Shown: piece by piece, positions 37,407-46,955 of the stretch | Position numbering within the stretch: the stretch's first letter is position 1 | How the letters are laid out: every line of letters starts with the position of its first letter | The notes under the pieces: model-generated | What the model was told of the DNA's origin: nothing | Databases searched by the model: none | Seen by the model: only the letters and a program-made list of their open reading frames with translations | Position numbers and translations under genes: made by a program | Assembly: GCF_028683135.1 (NCBI RefSeq) | Contig: NZ_JAJUBB010000008.1 | Span: forward strand, 167,631-231,630 | Direction of reading: 5' to 3' | Length of the DNA: 64,000 bases | From: Enterovibrio qingdaonensis | Lineage (GTDB): Bacteria; Pseudomonadota; Gammaproteobacteria; Enterobacterales; Vibrionaceae

Positions 37407-38621
37407 ATGACGGCTAATTTTAAAGTAGAACGTAAGCTGTTTGATGAAGTGATGGTGCCTTGCTATGCACCGATGGAGATGATTCCTGAAAAGGGAAAAG
37501 GGTCTCGCATCTGGGATCAAAACGGCCAAGAATATATTGATTTCGCAGGTGGGATAGCCGTGAGTTGTCTCGGTCATTGCCATCCAGTGATGGTCAATGC
37601 ACTGAAAGAGCAGGCGGATAAACTCTGGCATCTCAGCAATGTGATGACCAATGCTCCGGCTCTGCGTTTAGCAAAAAAACTGACCGAAGTGAGCTTTGCC
37701 GAGCGAGTATTTTTCGCGAACTCAGGTGCAGAAGCTAACGAAGCGGCGTTAAAGCTGGCTCGTCGCTGGGCGGTTGATACGCATGGTCCAGAAAAGAGCG
37801 AGATCATTGCTTTTACTCAAGGCTTCCACGGCAGAACCTTCTTTACGGTTACCGTTGGTGGTCAAGCGGCCTACTCGGATGGCTTCGGGCCTAAACCGGG
37901 TGACGTTACACACCTGCCTTATAACGACCTCGATGCTCTGGCAGCCGCTATGTCTGACAAAACGTGCGCGATCATGATGGAACCACTGCAAGGTGAAGGT
38001 GGCGTGGTATCGCCGGACGCCTCATTCCTACAAGGGGTCAGAGAGTTGTGTGATAAACACAATGCCCTTTTGATTTTTGATGAAGTGCAAACGGGCAATG
38101 GCCGTACTGGCACTTTCTACGCCTATCAACAAACCAGCGTCACTCCAGATATTCTGAGCACCGCGAAATCACTAGGCGGCGGCTTCCCTATTGGTGCCAT
38201 GCTGACGACGGAAAAGCTGGCAGCGCACATGAAAGTAGGGACGCATGGTTCCACCTATGGCGGTAATCCACTGGCGTGTGCAGTGGCAGAAGCTGTGGTG
38301 GGAGAAATCAGCAAGCCAGACGTGCTTGCGGGTGTCAAAGAGCGAGAAGGCTGGTTCCGTGAAGGGCTGGACGCACTGAATGCAAAATACAATCTGTTCG
38401 CGGATATTCGTGGTCAGGGTTTGTTGATCGGTGCCGAGCTTAACGATGCATGGAAAGGTCGTGCTCGTGATGTGCTGGTGGCAGCGGGTGAAGAAGGGTT
38501 GCTCGTTCTAGTAGCCGGAGCCAACGTGGTCAGAATGACCCCATCGCTGGTCATTACCAAAGATGAAGTACAAGAAGGGCTGGCGCGTTTAGATCGCGCA
38601 CTGTCCAAGCTGGTGGCCTAA
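37407..38621 (+). CDS. argD: Acetylornithine/succinylornithine aminotransferase
   Basis: A class III pyridoxal-phosphate aminotransferase that acts on N-acetylornithine in arginine synthesis and on N-succinylornithine in the arginine succinyltransferase (AST) degradation pathway. The cofactor lysine is Lys254 in [16 protein letters not shown], and [17 protein letters not shown] and [14 protein letters not shown] are family signatures. The 404-residue length is normal. Position ahead of astA and astD suggests a main role as AstC, while no other argD is in the window, so a dual role is likely. The name argD is kept from the Vibrio locus; astC is equally valid. AGGATATGAG precedes the ATG. Confidence 0.93.
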   Translation: MTANFKVERKLFDEVMVPCYAPMEMIPEKGKGSRIWDQNGQEYIDFAGGIAVSCLGHCHPVMVNALKEQADKLWHLSNVMTNAPALRLAKKLTEVSFAERVFFANSGAEANEAALKLARRWAVDTHGPEKSEIIAFTQGFHGRTFFTVTVGGQAAYSDGFGPKPGDVTHLPYNDLDALAAAMSDKTCAIMMEPLQGEGGVVSPDASFLQGVRELCDKHNALLIFDEVQTGNGRTGTFYAYQQTSVTPDILSTAKSLGGGFPIGAMLTTEKLAAHMKVGTHGSTYGGNPLACAVAEAVVGEISKPDVLAGVKEREGWFREGLDALNAKYNLFADIRGQGLLIGAELNDAWKGRARDVLVAAGEEGLLVLVAGANVVRMTPSLVITKDEVQEGLARLDRALSKLVA

Positions 38622-38664
38622 TTTAATAAACCACCCGTGAAGCAACGCATCAGGAGGGAGTAAG

Positions 38665-39681
38665 ATGCTGGTAATTCGCCCAATCAAGGAAACTGATTTC
38701 GATGCATTGATGCTATGTGCTGAAGAATCAGGGCACGGTTTTACATCGCTGCCGGTCGACGAAACACTAATTCGTGGCCGCATTGACCATTCATTGGTGA
38801 GCTTTGACCGTGACGCGCAATCCCCTGGAACCGAAGGCTACCTGATGGTAGCCGAAGACACGGAAACCGGTGAGATTGCGGGGACAACAGGCATTGAGGC
38901 CGCTATTGGGCTCGATAATCCCTTCTACAGCTACCACATCAGCAAAGTGGTCCACCATTCGCGCCGCCTTAACGTACACAACGTGGTTGAAGTGCTGACG
39001 TTTGGTAACAACTACACAGGGGCAACTGAAATTTGCACCTTGTTCCTTCGTCCTGAGTTTCGCGGGGGGCTAAACGGCAAGTTGTTGTCAAAATGCCGCT
39101 TCTTGATGCTGGCGCAGTTTCCTGAGAAATTCGATGATGTGATTTTTGCCGAAATGCGCGGTGTGTCTGATGACGACGGGAATTCTCCGTTCTGGGCGTG
39201 GCTGAAAGAACACTTCTTTTCTATTGATTTCACACTCGCAGACTACTTGACCGGCACGGGGCAAAAGGGCTTCATCGCCGATCTGATGCCGAAGCTGCCA
39301 ATCTATGTGAGTCTGCTGAGTGACGAAGCAAAAGCGGTAATCGGGCAGGTACATGAAAAAACGCGTCCTGCACTGCGCATGCTCGAGAAAGAGGGTTTCT
39401 CATGTCGGGGCTATGTCGATATTTTCGATGCGGGCCCTACCGTTGAGTGTCTTCGTCAGAACATAGATTCAATCCGTCGCTCATTCACTGCACGCGTGAA
39501 AATCGTGGAGCACACCAGCGCGCAGGACTATCTGATTTGCAATAGCGACTTCCAAAACTTTCGCGCAACGGCTGCAAAGATTGGCGTAGATGAAGAGCGC
39601 AACAAGGCGTTGATCAGTCAGGAAGTTGCAGACGCACTGAATGTAGCGAACGGCGACACAGTCCGATTAGTTTCCCTTTAA
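38665..39681 (+). CDS. astA: Arginine N-succinyltransferase
   Basis: AstA transfers succinyl from succinyl-CoA to arginine, the first step of the AST pathway that lets the cell use arginine as nitrogen and carbon source. The sequence shows the family starts [20 protein letters not shown] and the block [20 protein letters not shown], with the [13 protein letters not shown] region. The 338-residue length is normal. GGAGGGAG precedes the ATG; it lies 43 bases after argD/astC and 11 before astD. Confidence 0.95.
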   Translation: MLVIRPIKETDFDALMLCAEESGHGFTSLPVDETLIRGRIDHSLVSFDRDAQSPGTEGYLMVAEDTETGEIAGTTGIEAAIGLDNPFYSYHISKVVHHSRRLNVHNVVEVLTFGNNYTGATEICTLFLRPEFRGGLNGKLLSKCRFLMLAQFPEKFDDVIFAEMRGVSDDDGNSPFWAWLKEHFFSIDFTLADYLTGTGQKGFIADLMPKLPIYVSLLSDEAKAVIGQVHEKTRPALRMLEKEGFSCRGYVDIFDAGPTVECLRQNIDSIRRSFTARVKIVEHTSAQDYLICNSDFQNFRATAAKIGVDEERNKALISQEVADALNVANGDTVRLVSL

Positions 39682-39692
39682 GAGGTAGGAAG

Positions 39693-41150
39693 ATGACGCA
39701 ATGGATTAATAACCTTCCTTTGGAAGGCGACGGTGGCGCGTTTGATTCACTCAACCCGTTCAACAGCCAAGTGATTTGGCAAGGTAAGGCTGCAACCCCT
39801 GCGCAGGTCGAAAGCGCAGTTGCGGGCGCGAGAGAAGCGTTCTTCCACTGGAAGCACACCACGTTTGAAGAACGCAAGGCGCTAGTCGAACGTTTCGCTG
39901 AAAAAGTGAAGGAAAACAGCGAGAAAATTGCGACCGTAATAGCGGAAGAAACCGGAAAACCGCTTTGGGAAACGCGCACAGAGGCCGCTGCCATGGTAGG
40001 GAAAATCGGTCTTTCTCTGCGTGCTTATGAGGAGCGTACTGGCGAACGAAGCAAAGATGTCGCAGGTACCCAAGCCGTGCTTCGTCACCGTCCCCTAGGG
40101 GTTATGGCTGTATTCGGTCCCTACAACTTCCCGGGGCACTTGCCAAATGGTCACATTGTTCCCGCACTGTTGGCCGGAAACACCGTGGTGTTCAAACCCT
40201 CAGACTTAACGCCGAAAACGGCGGAAGAAAGCTTGAAGCTTTGGATTGAAGCTGGTTTACCTGCGGGTGTGATTAATCTCGTTCAAGGCGGTCGAGAAAC
40301 TGGAGAGGCGTTGGCGCAATCTAAAGGGATTGATGGTTTGCTTTTTACTGGCAGTGCAAACACTGGGCATATTCTGCATCGCCAATTTGCCGGACAGCCA
40401 GGGAAGATGTTAGCACTGGAGATGGGCGGCAATAACCCCATGGTCATTTCCGAGCAATACGGAGAGCTGGATGCCACGGCCTATACCATTATCCAATCTG
40501 CCTTTATCAGTGCGGGTCAACGTTGTACTTGCGCCCGACGCTTGTATATCCCAAAGGGAGAACGTGGAGATGCGCTGTTAACGCGATTGGTTGAGATGAC
40601 ACAGAGCATTCGCGTCGGTGGACAGTTTGATGATCCCGCTCCGTTTATGGGCGCACAAATCTCTGTACGAGCCGCTGAAGGGATTATCGCTGCACAGGCT
40701 AACCTTGAGTCATTGGGTGGTAAAACGCTGTTAAAAGCGGAACTGCTGCACGATGCGGTGGTTTCACCTGGCATCATTGAAGTCACTTCGATTACGGCGC
40801 TTCCTGACGAAGAATACTTTGGACCGTTGCTACAAGTATGTCGCTACGACTCACTCAAGCAAGCCGTAGAGCTTGCAAACGACACACGCTACGGGCTTTC
40901 AGCGGGTCTCGTGTCGACCGACGACAAAGAATGGGCATATTTCCTTGATCATATCCGCGCGGGCATTGTGAATCGAAATCGACAGCTGACAGGTGCAAGC
41001 GGTGATGCGCCCTTCGGCGGGCCGGGAGCGTCAGGCAACTTACGCCCAAGTGCATACTACGCAGCAGATTACTGCGCATATCCTATGGCATCAATGGAAG
41101 GGAGTGATGTCACCTTGCCAGCGCAGATTAGCCCTGGTCTATCCTTGTAA
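39693..41150 (+). CDS. astD: Succinylglutamate semialdehyde dehydrogenase
   Basis: AstD oxidises N-succinylglutamate semialdehyde with NAD in the AST pathway. It is an aldehyde dehydrogenase superfamily enzyme: [28 protein letters not shown], the catalytic Glu in [11 protein letters not shown] and the catalytic Cys in [11 protein letters not shown] are present. The 485-residue length is normal. AGAGGTAGGAAG precedes the ATG. astB and astE are not in this cluster and must lie elsewhere if the pathway is complete. Confidence 0.95.
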   Translation: MTQWINNLPLEGDGGAFDSLNPFNSQVIWQGKAATPAQVESAVAGAREAFFHWKHTTFEERKALVERFAEKVKENSEKIATVIAEETGKPLWETRTEAAAMVGKIGLSLRAYEERTGERSKDVAGTQAVLRHRPLGVMAVFGPYNFPGHLPNGHIVPALLAGNTVVFKPSDLTPKTAEESLKLWIEAGLPAGVINLVQGGRETGEALAQSKGIDGLLFTGSANTGHILHRQFAGQPGKMLALEMGGNNPMVISEQYGELDATAYTIIQSAFISAGQRCTCARRLYIPKGERGDALLTRLVEMTQSIRVGGQFDDPAPFMGAQISVRAAEGIIAAQANLESLGGKTLLKAELLHDAVVSPGIIEVTSITALPDEEYFGPLLQVCRYDSLKQAVELANDTRYGLSAGLVSTDDKEWAYFLDHIRAGIVNRNRQLTGASGDAPFGGPGASGNLRPSAYYAADYCAYPMASMEGSDVTLPAQISPGLSL

Positions 41151-41173
41151 GCACGACGATATGGGAGGATGTA

Positions 41174-41974
41174 ATGGAACGAGTACACGCACTATTTGAT
41201 GCACTATGGCAGGATTACACTGTACGACTTTGCCCGTCAGCGGCGAAAGTGCACGCGCTATTGGAAGAAGGGTCTCCGCTGATCAATGATCATATTGCGC
41301 TAAGAACATTTGCATTACCCAAGGTGGGGCTTGATAGGTTGGCAGCACCATTTATTGCCATTGGTTACGAGCCGAAGGGGCAGTATCACTTCGAAGCAAA
41401 GAAGCTCAACGCACATCACTATGAGCATCCAGATCCCAATGCGCCGAAAGTTTTCATTAGCGAATTGATGGTCGGGCAATGTTCGACAGCACTGCAAATG
41501 GCCGTCCGAAAGCTGGTCGATCAGGTGGACGATGCGTCGATGCAAGGCTCGGCGTTTCTATACAGCGGCCGACCATGGGAGCTTGATGGTGACACGTATC
41601 GTACCTTAGCAGCAGAAAGCGAATACGCGGGGTGGTTGGCTGCACATGGGTTTGGTGCAAATCATTTTACCGTGAGTGTAAACCAGCTAAGTACGGTTAC
41701 TGATGTCTCAGAAGTAAACGAGGTTTTGCGACAAGCTGGATTCGCAATTAATGAATCTGGTGGAGAGGTGAAAGGGAATCCTGAGGTCATGCTAGAGCAG
41801 TCGTCAACCATGGCTGACAAGGTAAGTGTGAAGTTTAGCGACGGGGAAGCAACCATTCCTGGTGGATTCTATGAATTTGCAAAACGCTATCCGTTACCGG
41901 ATGGGAGCCTGTATCAAGGGTTCGTTGAGGCCTCAGCAGATAAAATCTTTGAAAGCACGGATAAAGCGAGTTAA
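41174..41974 (+). CDS. DUF1338 family metalloenzyme (2-oxoadipate dioxygenase/decarboxylase-like)
   Basis: The 266-residue protein matches DUF1338: NDHIALRTFALPKVGLDRL near residues 38-57 supplies an early His, FEAKKLNAHHYEHPD a second histidine cluster, ANHFTVSVN a third, and PGGFYEFAKRYP closes the domain. Members such as HglS and YdcJ are non-haem iron hydroxyglutarate synthases that act on 2-oxoadipate in lysine breakdown. The usual member near the ast genes in vibrios is of unknown substrate. It lies 23 bases after astD with GGGAGG before the start, so it probably belongs to the ast operon. The precise substrate is not shown by the sequence. Confidence 0.85.
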   Translation: MERVHALFDALWQDYTVRLCPSAAKVHALLEEGSPLINDHIALRTFALPKVGLDRLAAPFIAIGYEPKGQYHFEAKKLNAHHYEHPDPNAPKVFISELMVGQCSTALQMAVRKLVDQVDDASMQGSAFLYSGRPWELDGDTYRTLAAESEYAGWLAAHGFGANHFTVSVNQLSTVTDVSEVNEVLRQAGFAINESGGEVKGNPEVMLEQSSTMADKVSVKFSDGEATIPGGFYEFAKRYPLPDGSLYQGFVEASADKIFESTDKAS

Positions 41975-42162
41975 CTGCGTTCGTTGATCAGGCTTTGTGG
42001 CCATTCATCAGCGTCAGACTTACGCTTTTCTTCCCCAAGCAGTTTTTGCAAATGGTAGTGGGAAGGTCCATTAAATCCTGTGAGTTCAACACTGGTTCGA
42101 GACCATGTCGAAGGCGTAGATAGACTTGCTGAGCTGCTAAAGAGGCCGTGTTCCATATCCAT
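41971..42162 (-). CDS. Small hypothetical protein (63 aa) between the ast cluster and crp
   Basis: The ATG at 42162 has a strong ribosome-binding site, AAGGTGA with a 6-base spacer, which is the main argument that it is real. The product starts MDMEHGLFSSSASLSTPS, is rich in Ser, has a central HYHLQKLLGEEKRK and ends in charged residues; no membrane helix or known motif is seen. I do not recognise a family. It is convergent with and overlaps the DUF1338 gene by 4 bases. It follows crp on the same strand but is separated from it by the crp terminator at 42275-42306. Confidence 0.5.
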   Translation of the reverse strand: MDMEHGLFSSSASLSTPSTWSRTSVELTGFNGPSHYHLQKLLGEEKRKSDADEWPQSLINERS

Positions 42163-42274
42163 ATGACGTCACCTTTTAAATATGCATGCAAATTCATACA
42201 TGCTTCGAATTGAAAGGTAGCACCGAATATTGGAATTGGCCGATTTTTTGGCGAGATAAAGATCACGCAATAAC

Positions 42275-42306
42275 AAAAAAGCCACCGTTTACGCGGTGGC
42301 TTTTTT
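42275..42306. terminator. Terminator of crp (bidirectional)
   Basis: GCCACCG (42281-42287) pairs with CGGTGGC (42294-42300), flanked by six A and six T, so it can work in both directions; the relevant one is crp on the minus strand. Confidence 0.92.
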
Positions 42307-42326
42307 AATTGTCACATCGAGCTGTA

Positions 42327-42959
42327 TTAGCGAGTGCCGTATACCACGATGGTTTTACCGTGTGCAGAAATTAGGTTCTGCTCTTCCAGCATCTTCAAGA
42401 TGCGGCCTACGGTTTCACGAGAACAGCCAACGATTTGACCAATTTCCTGACGAGTGATCTTAATCTGCATACCGTCTGGGTGAGTCATCGCATCCGGTTG
42501 TTTCGCCAAATTCAGTAGCGTTTGCGCGATACGACCTGTTACGTCTAGGAACGCCAAGTCACCAACTTTTTGGCTGGTTACTTGTAGACGGCGAGCCATC
42601 TGAGAAGAAAGACGCATCAGAATATCAGGGTTTACTTGAATTAGTTGGCGGAATTTCTTGAATGAGATTTCAGCCACTTCACAAGGAGATTTCGCGCGAA
42701 CCCAAGCGGTACGCTCCTGATCTTCCTCAAATAGGCCCAGTTCGCCAATGAAGTCGCCCTGGTTGAGGTAAGAAAGGATCATCTCTTTGCCTTCTTCATC
42801 CTTGATCAGCACTGCCACTGAACCCTTAACGATGTAGTACAAAGTCTCTGCTTTTTCGCCAGCATGGATCAGCGTACTTTTCGATGGGTACTTGTGAATA
42901 TGACAGTGTGAAAGGAACCACTCTAGTGTTGGGTCTGTCTGAGGTTTTCCTGGAACCAT
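42327..42959 (-). CDS. crp: cAMP receptor protein
   Basis: CRP is the global carbon-catabolite regulator. The 210-residue product from ATG 42959 is nearly identical to E. coli [23 protein letters not shown], the cAMP-binding GELGLFEED with RTAWVRAK, and the C-terminal helix-turn-helix with recognition helix [11 protein letters not shown] longer in-frame start at 43040 has no counterpart in CRP and was not used. It is divergent from an OsmC-family gene, with a candidate CRP site at 43154-43169 between them. Confidence 0.98.
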   Translation of the reverse strand: MVPGKPQTDPTLEWFLSHCHIHKYPSKSTLIHAGEKAETLYYIVKGSVAVLIKDEEGKEMILSYLNQGDFIGELGLFEEDQERTAWVRAKSPCEVAEISFKKFRQLIQVNPDILMRLSSQMARRLQVTSQKVGDLAFLDVTGRIAQTLLNLAKQPDAMTHPDGMQIKITRQEIGQIVGCSRETVGRILKMLEEQNLISAHGKTIVVYGTR

Positions 42960-43153
42960 ATATCTCATTTCCTCTGCATTTGTTGCCTGATGAGTCTTCC
43001 TTAGCCCATCGTCCTGCGGCACCTGTCCGTTGGATAGCATAAAGTTTCAGCAGTCAGGCTACAAGCTCTCTGTTTGAGTCATTGAGTTTATCCTTTTTCA
43101 CGCACGATTTCTTGATTTTGATATGGACTTCGTCCCCTATTAAAGGCTAAAAA

Positions 43154-43169
43154 CGTGGACAAGATCACG
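43154..43169. promoter_or_regulatory. Candidate CRP binding site between crp and the OsmC gene
   Basis: CGTGG-N6-TCACG, with the six-base spacing of the TGTGA-N6-TCACA consensus and four of five matches in each half. It lies in the divergent region where crp autoregulation occurs in enterics. Confidence 0.5.
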
Positions 43170-43195
43170 ACCCTGAAAGTAAGTGGAGGAAAGCG

Positions 43196-43603
43196 ATGCA
43201 AGCAAGCGTCAAGTGGTGCGGAAATAAGACGTTCTTGGGACTGTCAAATTCGGGTCACAACATTGTAATGGATGGCAATGGTGGAGAGCATGCACCTAGC
43301 CCAATGGAAATGGTTTTGATGGGAGCGGGTGGTTGCAGCTCTGTGGATGTTGTTGCAGCACTCGAAGAAGCCAATCAAAACGTACTGGGGTGTGAGGCGC
43401 AATTGTCAGCTGAAAGGCGTGAACAAGCCCCACGCTTATTTACGCATATCAATATTCACTTTGTTGTGAAAGGTGACAAAATTGATGAATCGATCGTCGC
43501 TGCGGCAGTGAAAGACAGTTTAGAGAAATACTGTTCAGTTTGTTTGATGCTTGGCGCGGGTGTTGAAATGACCCACTCGTACGAGATTCAACAGTTAGCG
43601 TGA
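43196..43603 (+). CDS. yhfA: OsmC family protein (YhfA type)
   Basis: A cytoplasmic OsmC/Ohr-fold protein of 135 residues. The two cysteines expected of the family are visible in GAGGCSSVDVVAAL (about residue 48) and in KYCSVCLMLGAGVEM near the C-terminus. Ohr-type relatives reduce organic hydroperoxides; YhfA-type members are of unsettled function. Divergence from crp is the same as yhfA in E. coli. GTGGAGGAAAG precedes the ATG, and a terminator follows. Confidence 0.88.
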   Translation: MQASVKWCGNKTFLGLSNSGHNIVMDGNGGEHAPSPMEMVLMGAGGCSSVDVVAALEEANQNVLGCEAQLSAERREQAPRLFTHINIHFVVKGDKIDESIVAAAVKDSLEKYCSVCLMLGAGVEMTHSYEIQQLA

Positions 43604-43622
43604 AGACAGTTTTTCAGTAACT

Positions 43623-43653
43623 AAAGAAGGAGGAATGCCCCTCCTTCTTTTTT
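43623..43653 (+). terminator. Terminator of the OsmC gene
   Basis: AAAGAAGGAGG pairs with CCTCCTTCTTT around AATGCC, followed by T. Confidence 0.9.
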
Positions 43654-43729
43654 CCTGTCGATATTTTAAGGCAGAGTGCCGACGGCAGGCCGTCGCGTCT
43701 CGAAGCGCAAATTGGCGTGTGAGTGCGCG

Positions 43730-44599
43730 TTAGCTGATTTTCCCCGTTTCAATAAGCTGCTGAATGAGTGGGCGAATAATGAGTTCCATGGCAAAGCTCA
43801 TTTTCCCGCCAGGTACCACAAGGGTATTATGACGAGACATAAATGCACCTTGGATCATCGTAAGCAGATAAGGGAAGTCGACGTTTTTGATACCGCGGAA
43901 ACGAATAACGACAAAGCTTTCATCAAGGCTTGGGATCGCTTTGGCATTAAGTGGGTTGGACGTGTCTACGGTGGGTACACGCTGGAAGTTAATGTGCGTG
44001 CGACTGAACTGTGGCGTGATGTAATTTAGATAATCATCCATCGAGCGAACAATGGAATCCATCACCGCTTCGCGTGAATGGCCTCTGTCGCGCGTATCGC
44101 GCACGAATTTTTGAATCCATTCCAAGTTAACGATTGGCACCATGCCTATCAGTAAATCGACGTGTTGCGCCACGTTGATGTCGCCGTCGACCATACCGCC
44201 ATGCAATCCTTCGTAAAACAGCAAATCTGTGTTTTTAGGTAGGTCTTGCCATGCGGTGAATGTCCCTGGCATTTGATTATAGGGAACGGCTTCATCAAAC
44301 GTATGAAGATAGCGACGGAATTGGCCGGTGCCTTGCTCCCCGTACTCTTTAAAGAACGACTCTAGTCTCGGGAAATCATTGGCTGTCGGGCCAAAGTAAC
44401 TGATATGGCGTCCTTGATCTTTTGCTTTTCGAATTTCAACGTCCATTTCTGGACGGGTAAATCGATGGAAACTGTCACCTTCTACCCATGACGCACTAAT
44501 GTTCATCATGTTGAAAATTTTCCGAAACGCATCGGACGTTGTTGTTGTTCCTGCGCCGGATGAACCGGTGACTGCAATGATCGGATGTTTTGCAGACAT
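43730..44599 (-). CDS. prkB: Phosphoribulokinase
   Basis: A P-loop kinase homologous to Calvin-cycle phosphoribulokinase of the proteobacterial octameric type. The Walker A loop GSSGAGTTTT begins at residue 12, WVEGDSFHRF carries the catalytic region, and FYEGLHGG and the SIVRSMDDYLNYI block follow. The 289-residue length from ATG 44599 is normal. The substrate in non-photosynthetic gamma-proteobacteria is not settled; there is no RuBisCO gene in the window. Its place near crp and yheU follows the E. coli and Vibrio order. Confidence 0.93.
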   Translation of the reverse strand: MSAKHPIIAVTGSSGAGTTTTSDAFRKIFNMMNISASWVEGDSFHRFTRPEMDVEIRKAKDQGRHISYFGPTANDFPRLESFFKEYGEQGTGQFRRYLHTFDEAVPYNQMPGTFTAWQDLPKNTDLLFYEGLHGGMVDGDINVAQHVDLLIGMVPIVNLEWIQKFVRDTRDRGHSREAVMDSIVRSMDDYLNYITPQFSRTHINFQRVPTVDTSNPLNAKAIPSLDESFVVIRFRGIKNVDFPYLLTMIQGAFMSRHNTLVVPGGKMSFAMELIIRPLIQQLIETGKIS

Positions 44600-44739
44600 G
44601 ACAAACCCTGTCAAAAAAAACGAATGACAAAGAATTAACAGGGAGTCAGAGTTTGGTCAAGTTGGGGGCATACCCAAACGCTGTGAAGATCCTGAATATC
44701 AGAGATCATCGGCAACTTCATGTCGCTTGGGTACAGATT

Positions 44740-44955
44740 TTATCCAAGTGAACGTGTCAGTTTGATATCGATCGTTTCGTGTAATTCAGAGTAAACAACG
44801 ACCGCTTCTCGGTTCTTTATCAAGAGCAGTACCTGCTCGACTTTTTGTTCAAAACTGATTTCTTGCTCGCCGTAATCGGTGCCTTCACGTAATACAAAGT
44901 GCTCGACCAAACTTTTCAGGTTTTCTTCAGGAATTTCCTGCCAGGGGACAATCAT
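44740..44955 (-). CDS. yheU: UPF0270 family protein YheU
   Basis: The 71-residue protein begins [33 protein letters not shown] ([14 protein letters not shown] then [15 protein letters not shown]), which is the conserved core of the small UPF0270/YheU family of unknown function, followed by a coiled helix. It lies 8 bases after the DUF3187 gene and two genes after yheT, agreeing with the yheT-yheU pair of E. coli. Confidence 0.92.
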   Translation of the reverse strand: MIVPWQEIPEENLKSLVEHFVLREGTDYGEQEISFEQKVEQVLLLIKNREAVVVYSELHETIDIKLTRSLG

Positions 44956-44963
44956 CTCGCTAC

Positions 44964-45944
44964 CTACAACGTTAAGCGGTGTCTGAACGTGGCCGAAAAC
45001 ACGATATCAGTACTGTTATCGTGATTGAACATGTTCTCTAAGGCCATCAATTCTATCGCACTGTCGTCAAAAAGGTAGCGATAGCCTAAGGCAAATTCAT
45101 GCACGAGAGACGTTAACTCTCCAAGATTATCGTTATCACCTTTTCCCTGTGAGATGAGGTATTCAGCGATAAGTTCATGATGTTTTAGCAGGGCATATTG
45201 ATAACTCACTCCGGCGTTAATGCCCCAAGGTTTTACGTCGACAAAATGTTGTGGTTTATCAGGGCGATGTGTAAGGCCCAGTGACGCGGTCAATTTGTGT
45301 TTGTCTCGCTGGTAGCCGTAATTTACCTGCATAGCTTGTTCAAACGTGGTGTTGGTAAATACACCGTGACTGACGCGGTTAAAAAAGAGTGTCGCTCCAA
45401 CACTGATGGCATGATGTTCATCATGATAAAGCGTCTTCTCCCCGTAGAGACTGAAGGCACTAAGCAGCGGATCGCCACCAAACCCTTCAATGGGCTCTGC
45501 CATGTCGTTGGGAATATGAATATAGAACCTATCTTCGTCGACCTCGGTACGCCCATTCTGATCGATTCCAAAAATGCTATGAAACTTTTCTGTTAAGCCA
45601 TCAAGACGATTATTTGCCGCATAGCGGTATTGATACCAAACGCCAATTTTTGTGGTCTCTGACGGGGCATTCATAAAGCCGGCCATGATTTGATTGTGGT
45701 AATAATCAAACAGGTAATCCGGCGTATTCGCCCAGACACTTGCAATAGTGAGTGATGCAAAAACTTCGGTTTCGTCTGTGGCGAGTGACATTGGGTCATG
45801 CATCATGGGAGCCAGCCCCGTGACTTGAAGGGGAGCCTGACTTTGCGCAATCAAAGGGCCGAAGCGCACGGTATCAGCGTTGGTTGGGTAGGAAAAACCA
45901 AGCAGTGTGAACAAACAAACTAAGGCAGTGCGAGATAATGCCAT
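44964..45944 (-). CDS. DUF3187 family outer-membrane protein
   Basis: A 326-residue secreted protein with a signal peptide (cleavage near TNA at residue 23). The mature part has alternating beta strands and ends in [11 protein letters not shown], the terminal aromatic/hydrophobic pattern of an outer-membrane beta barrel. Family assignment to DUF3187 rests on the N-terminal [20 protein letters not shown] block. Function unknown. GAGAGGTG precedes the ATG. It sits between yheT and yheU, with gaps of 27 and 8 bases, so is probably cotranscribed with them. Confidence 0.75.
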   Translation of the reverse strand: MALSRTALVCLFTLLGFSYPTNADTVRFGPLIAQSQAPLQVTGLAPMMHDPMSLATDETEVFASLTIASVWANTPDYLFDYYHNQIMAGFMNAPSETTKIGVWYQYRYAANNRLDGLTEKFHSIFGIDQNGRTEVDEDRFYIHIPNDMAEPIEGFGGDPLLSAFSLYGEKTLYHDEHHAISVGATLFFNRVSHGVFTNTTFEQAMQVNYGYQRDKHKLTASLGLTHRPDKPQHFVDVKPWGINAGVSYQYALLKHHELIAEYLISQGKGDNDNLGELTSLVHEFALGYRYLFDDSAIELMALENMFNHDNSTDIVFSATFRHRLTL

Positions 45945-45971
45945 GTTTCACCTCTCTCGCCCTGCGTCGTG

Positions 45972-46955
45972 TTAATTGTCCATATGCAGGGCTAACCATC
46001 GAGGAACTTCCTGTTCCAACCAGAATTCAGGTTTTTTCAATGTGCCGGAAATGAATCCAACATGACCGCCGTATTCGGTGAGGTGATAGTGAATGTTCTT
46101 GGGTAGTGGTTCGGTTGGGATCACCGCTTCAGTCATAAAAGGATCATCTTTAGCATGGACCACTTTTAGAGGAGTCGCAATGTCATGCAATACGCCTAAC
46201 CCACTGCATTGTTTGTAATAATCCTCAGCATTGAGAAAGCCGTGAAGTGGAGCGGTAACCGTCTGGTCAAACTGGAGGAGCGTCGAAATATTGACCTTGT
46301 CATGGCTTCTCCAGTGCCCGATTTCGGGGTGACGAGCGAGCTTATTATTGAGTGAGCGATTCATGGAGCGAAGCAGGTAGGCTTGGTAGACCTTGGAAAA
46401 GCCTTGATTGATTCGACTAGAACAGGCTGCGAGGTTTAACGGAGGGCTGATCACGCATCCTGCGTTGATAAGCGGGTCGTGATTAAACTCTGCAAGGTAG
46501 CGAACCAGCATATTCCCACCAAGTGAGACACCGGTTGCCACGCGGGGTACGTCAGGAAATTGTTCGCTGAGGTAGGACAGGAAGAAACGCGCATCGCTCG
46601 TTTCGCCGGAATGATAGGTTCTTGGCAATCGATTCAGTGAACCACTGCATCCGCGAAAGTGCATGATGACACCGAGCCAGCCTTGCTCGCGAAATGCATT
46701 CAAAAGGCCATTAGCGTAAGGACTGTAAAAACACCCAGCCAGACCATGAAAGAGCACGGCGACCGGCTTGCCTTTTGCCTGCTCAGGTGGCTCTGTCCAG
46801 CCGATATCCAAAAAGTCACCATCGGGTGTATTTAGTCGTTGCCACACGGGTTCAAACAAAGGGTTTCGGCGTAAAAAGCGCGGAAGTAATGTTTGAATGT
46901 GGGGGTTGGTTGCCCCTTTTAAAGGTGTAAATGTTGATGTCATGGTTAGGCTCAT
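45972..46955 (-). CDS. yheT: Alpha/beta hydrolase YheT
   Basis: A cytoplasmic hydrolase of the UPF0017/ABHD family. The oxyanion region LFHGLAGCFYSPYANGL, the nucleophile elbow GVSLGGNMLVRYLAE, and the late His in YGGHVGFIS are in place, with an Asp in HAKDDPFM. The substrate is unknown; relatives are esterases or lipases. The ATG overlaps the stop of the MocR-type regulator by 4 bases, indicating translational coupling. The yheT-yheU-prkB order continues downstream. Confidence 0.92.
   Translation of the reverse strand: MSLTMTSTFTPLKGATNPHIQTLLPRFLRRNPLFEPVWQRLNTPDGDFLDIGWTEPPEQAKGKPVAVLFHGLAGCFYSPYANGLLNAFREQGWLGVIMHFRGCSGSLNRLPRTYHSGETSDARFFLSYLSEQFPDVPRVATGVSLGGNMLVRYLAEFNHDPLINAGCVISPPLNLAACSSRINQGFSKVYQAYLLRSMNRSLNNKLARHPEIGHWRSHDKVNISTLLQFDQTVTAPLHGFLNAEDYYKQCSGLGVLHDIATPLKVVHAKDDPFMTEAVIPTEPLPKNIHYHLTEYGGHVGFISGTLKKPEFWLEQEVPRWLALHMDN

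Noticed and set aside
43676..44029. Plus-strand frame of 117 codons opposite prkB
   Set aside because: Overlaps the conserved 3' half of prkB and has no ribosome-binding site.
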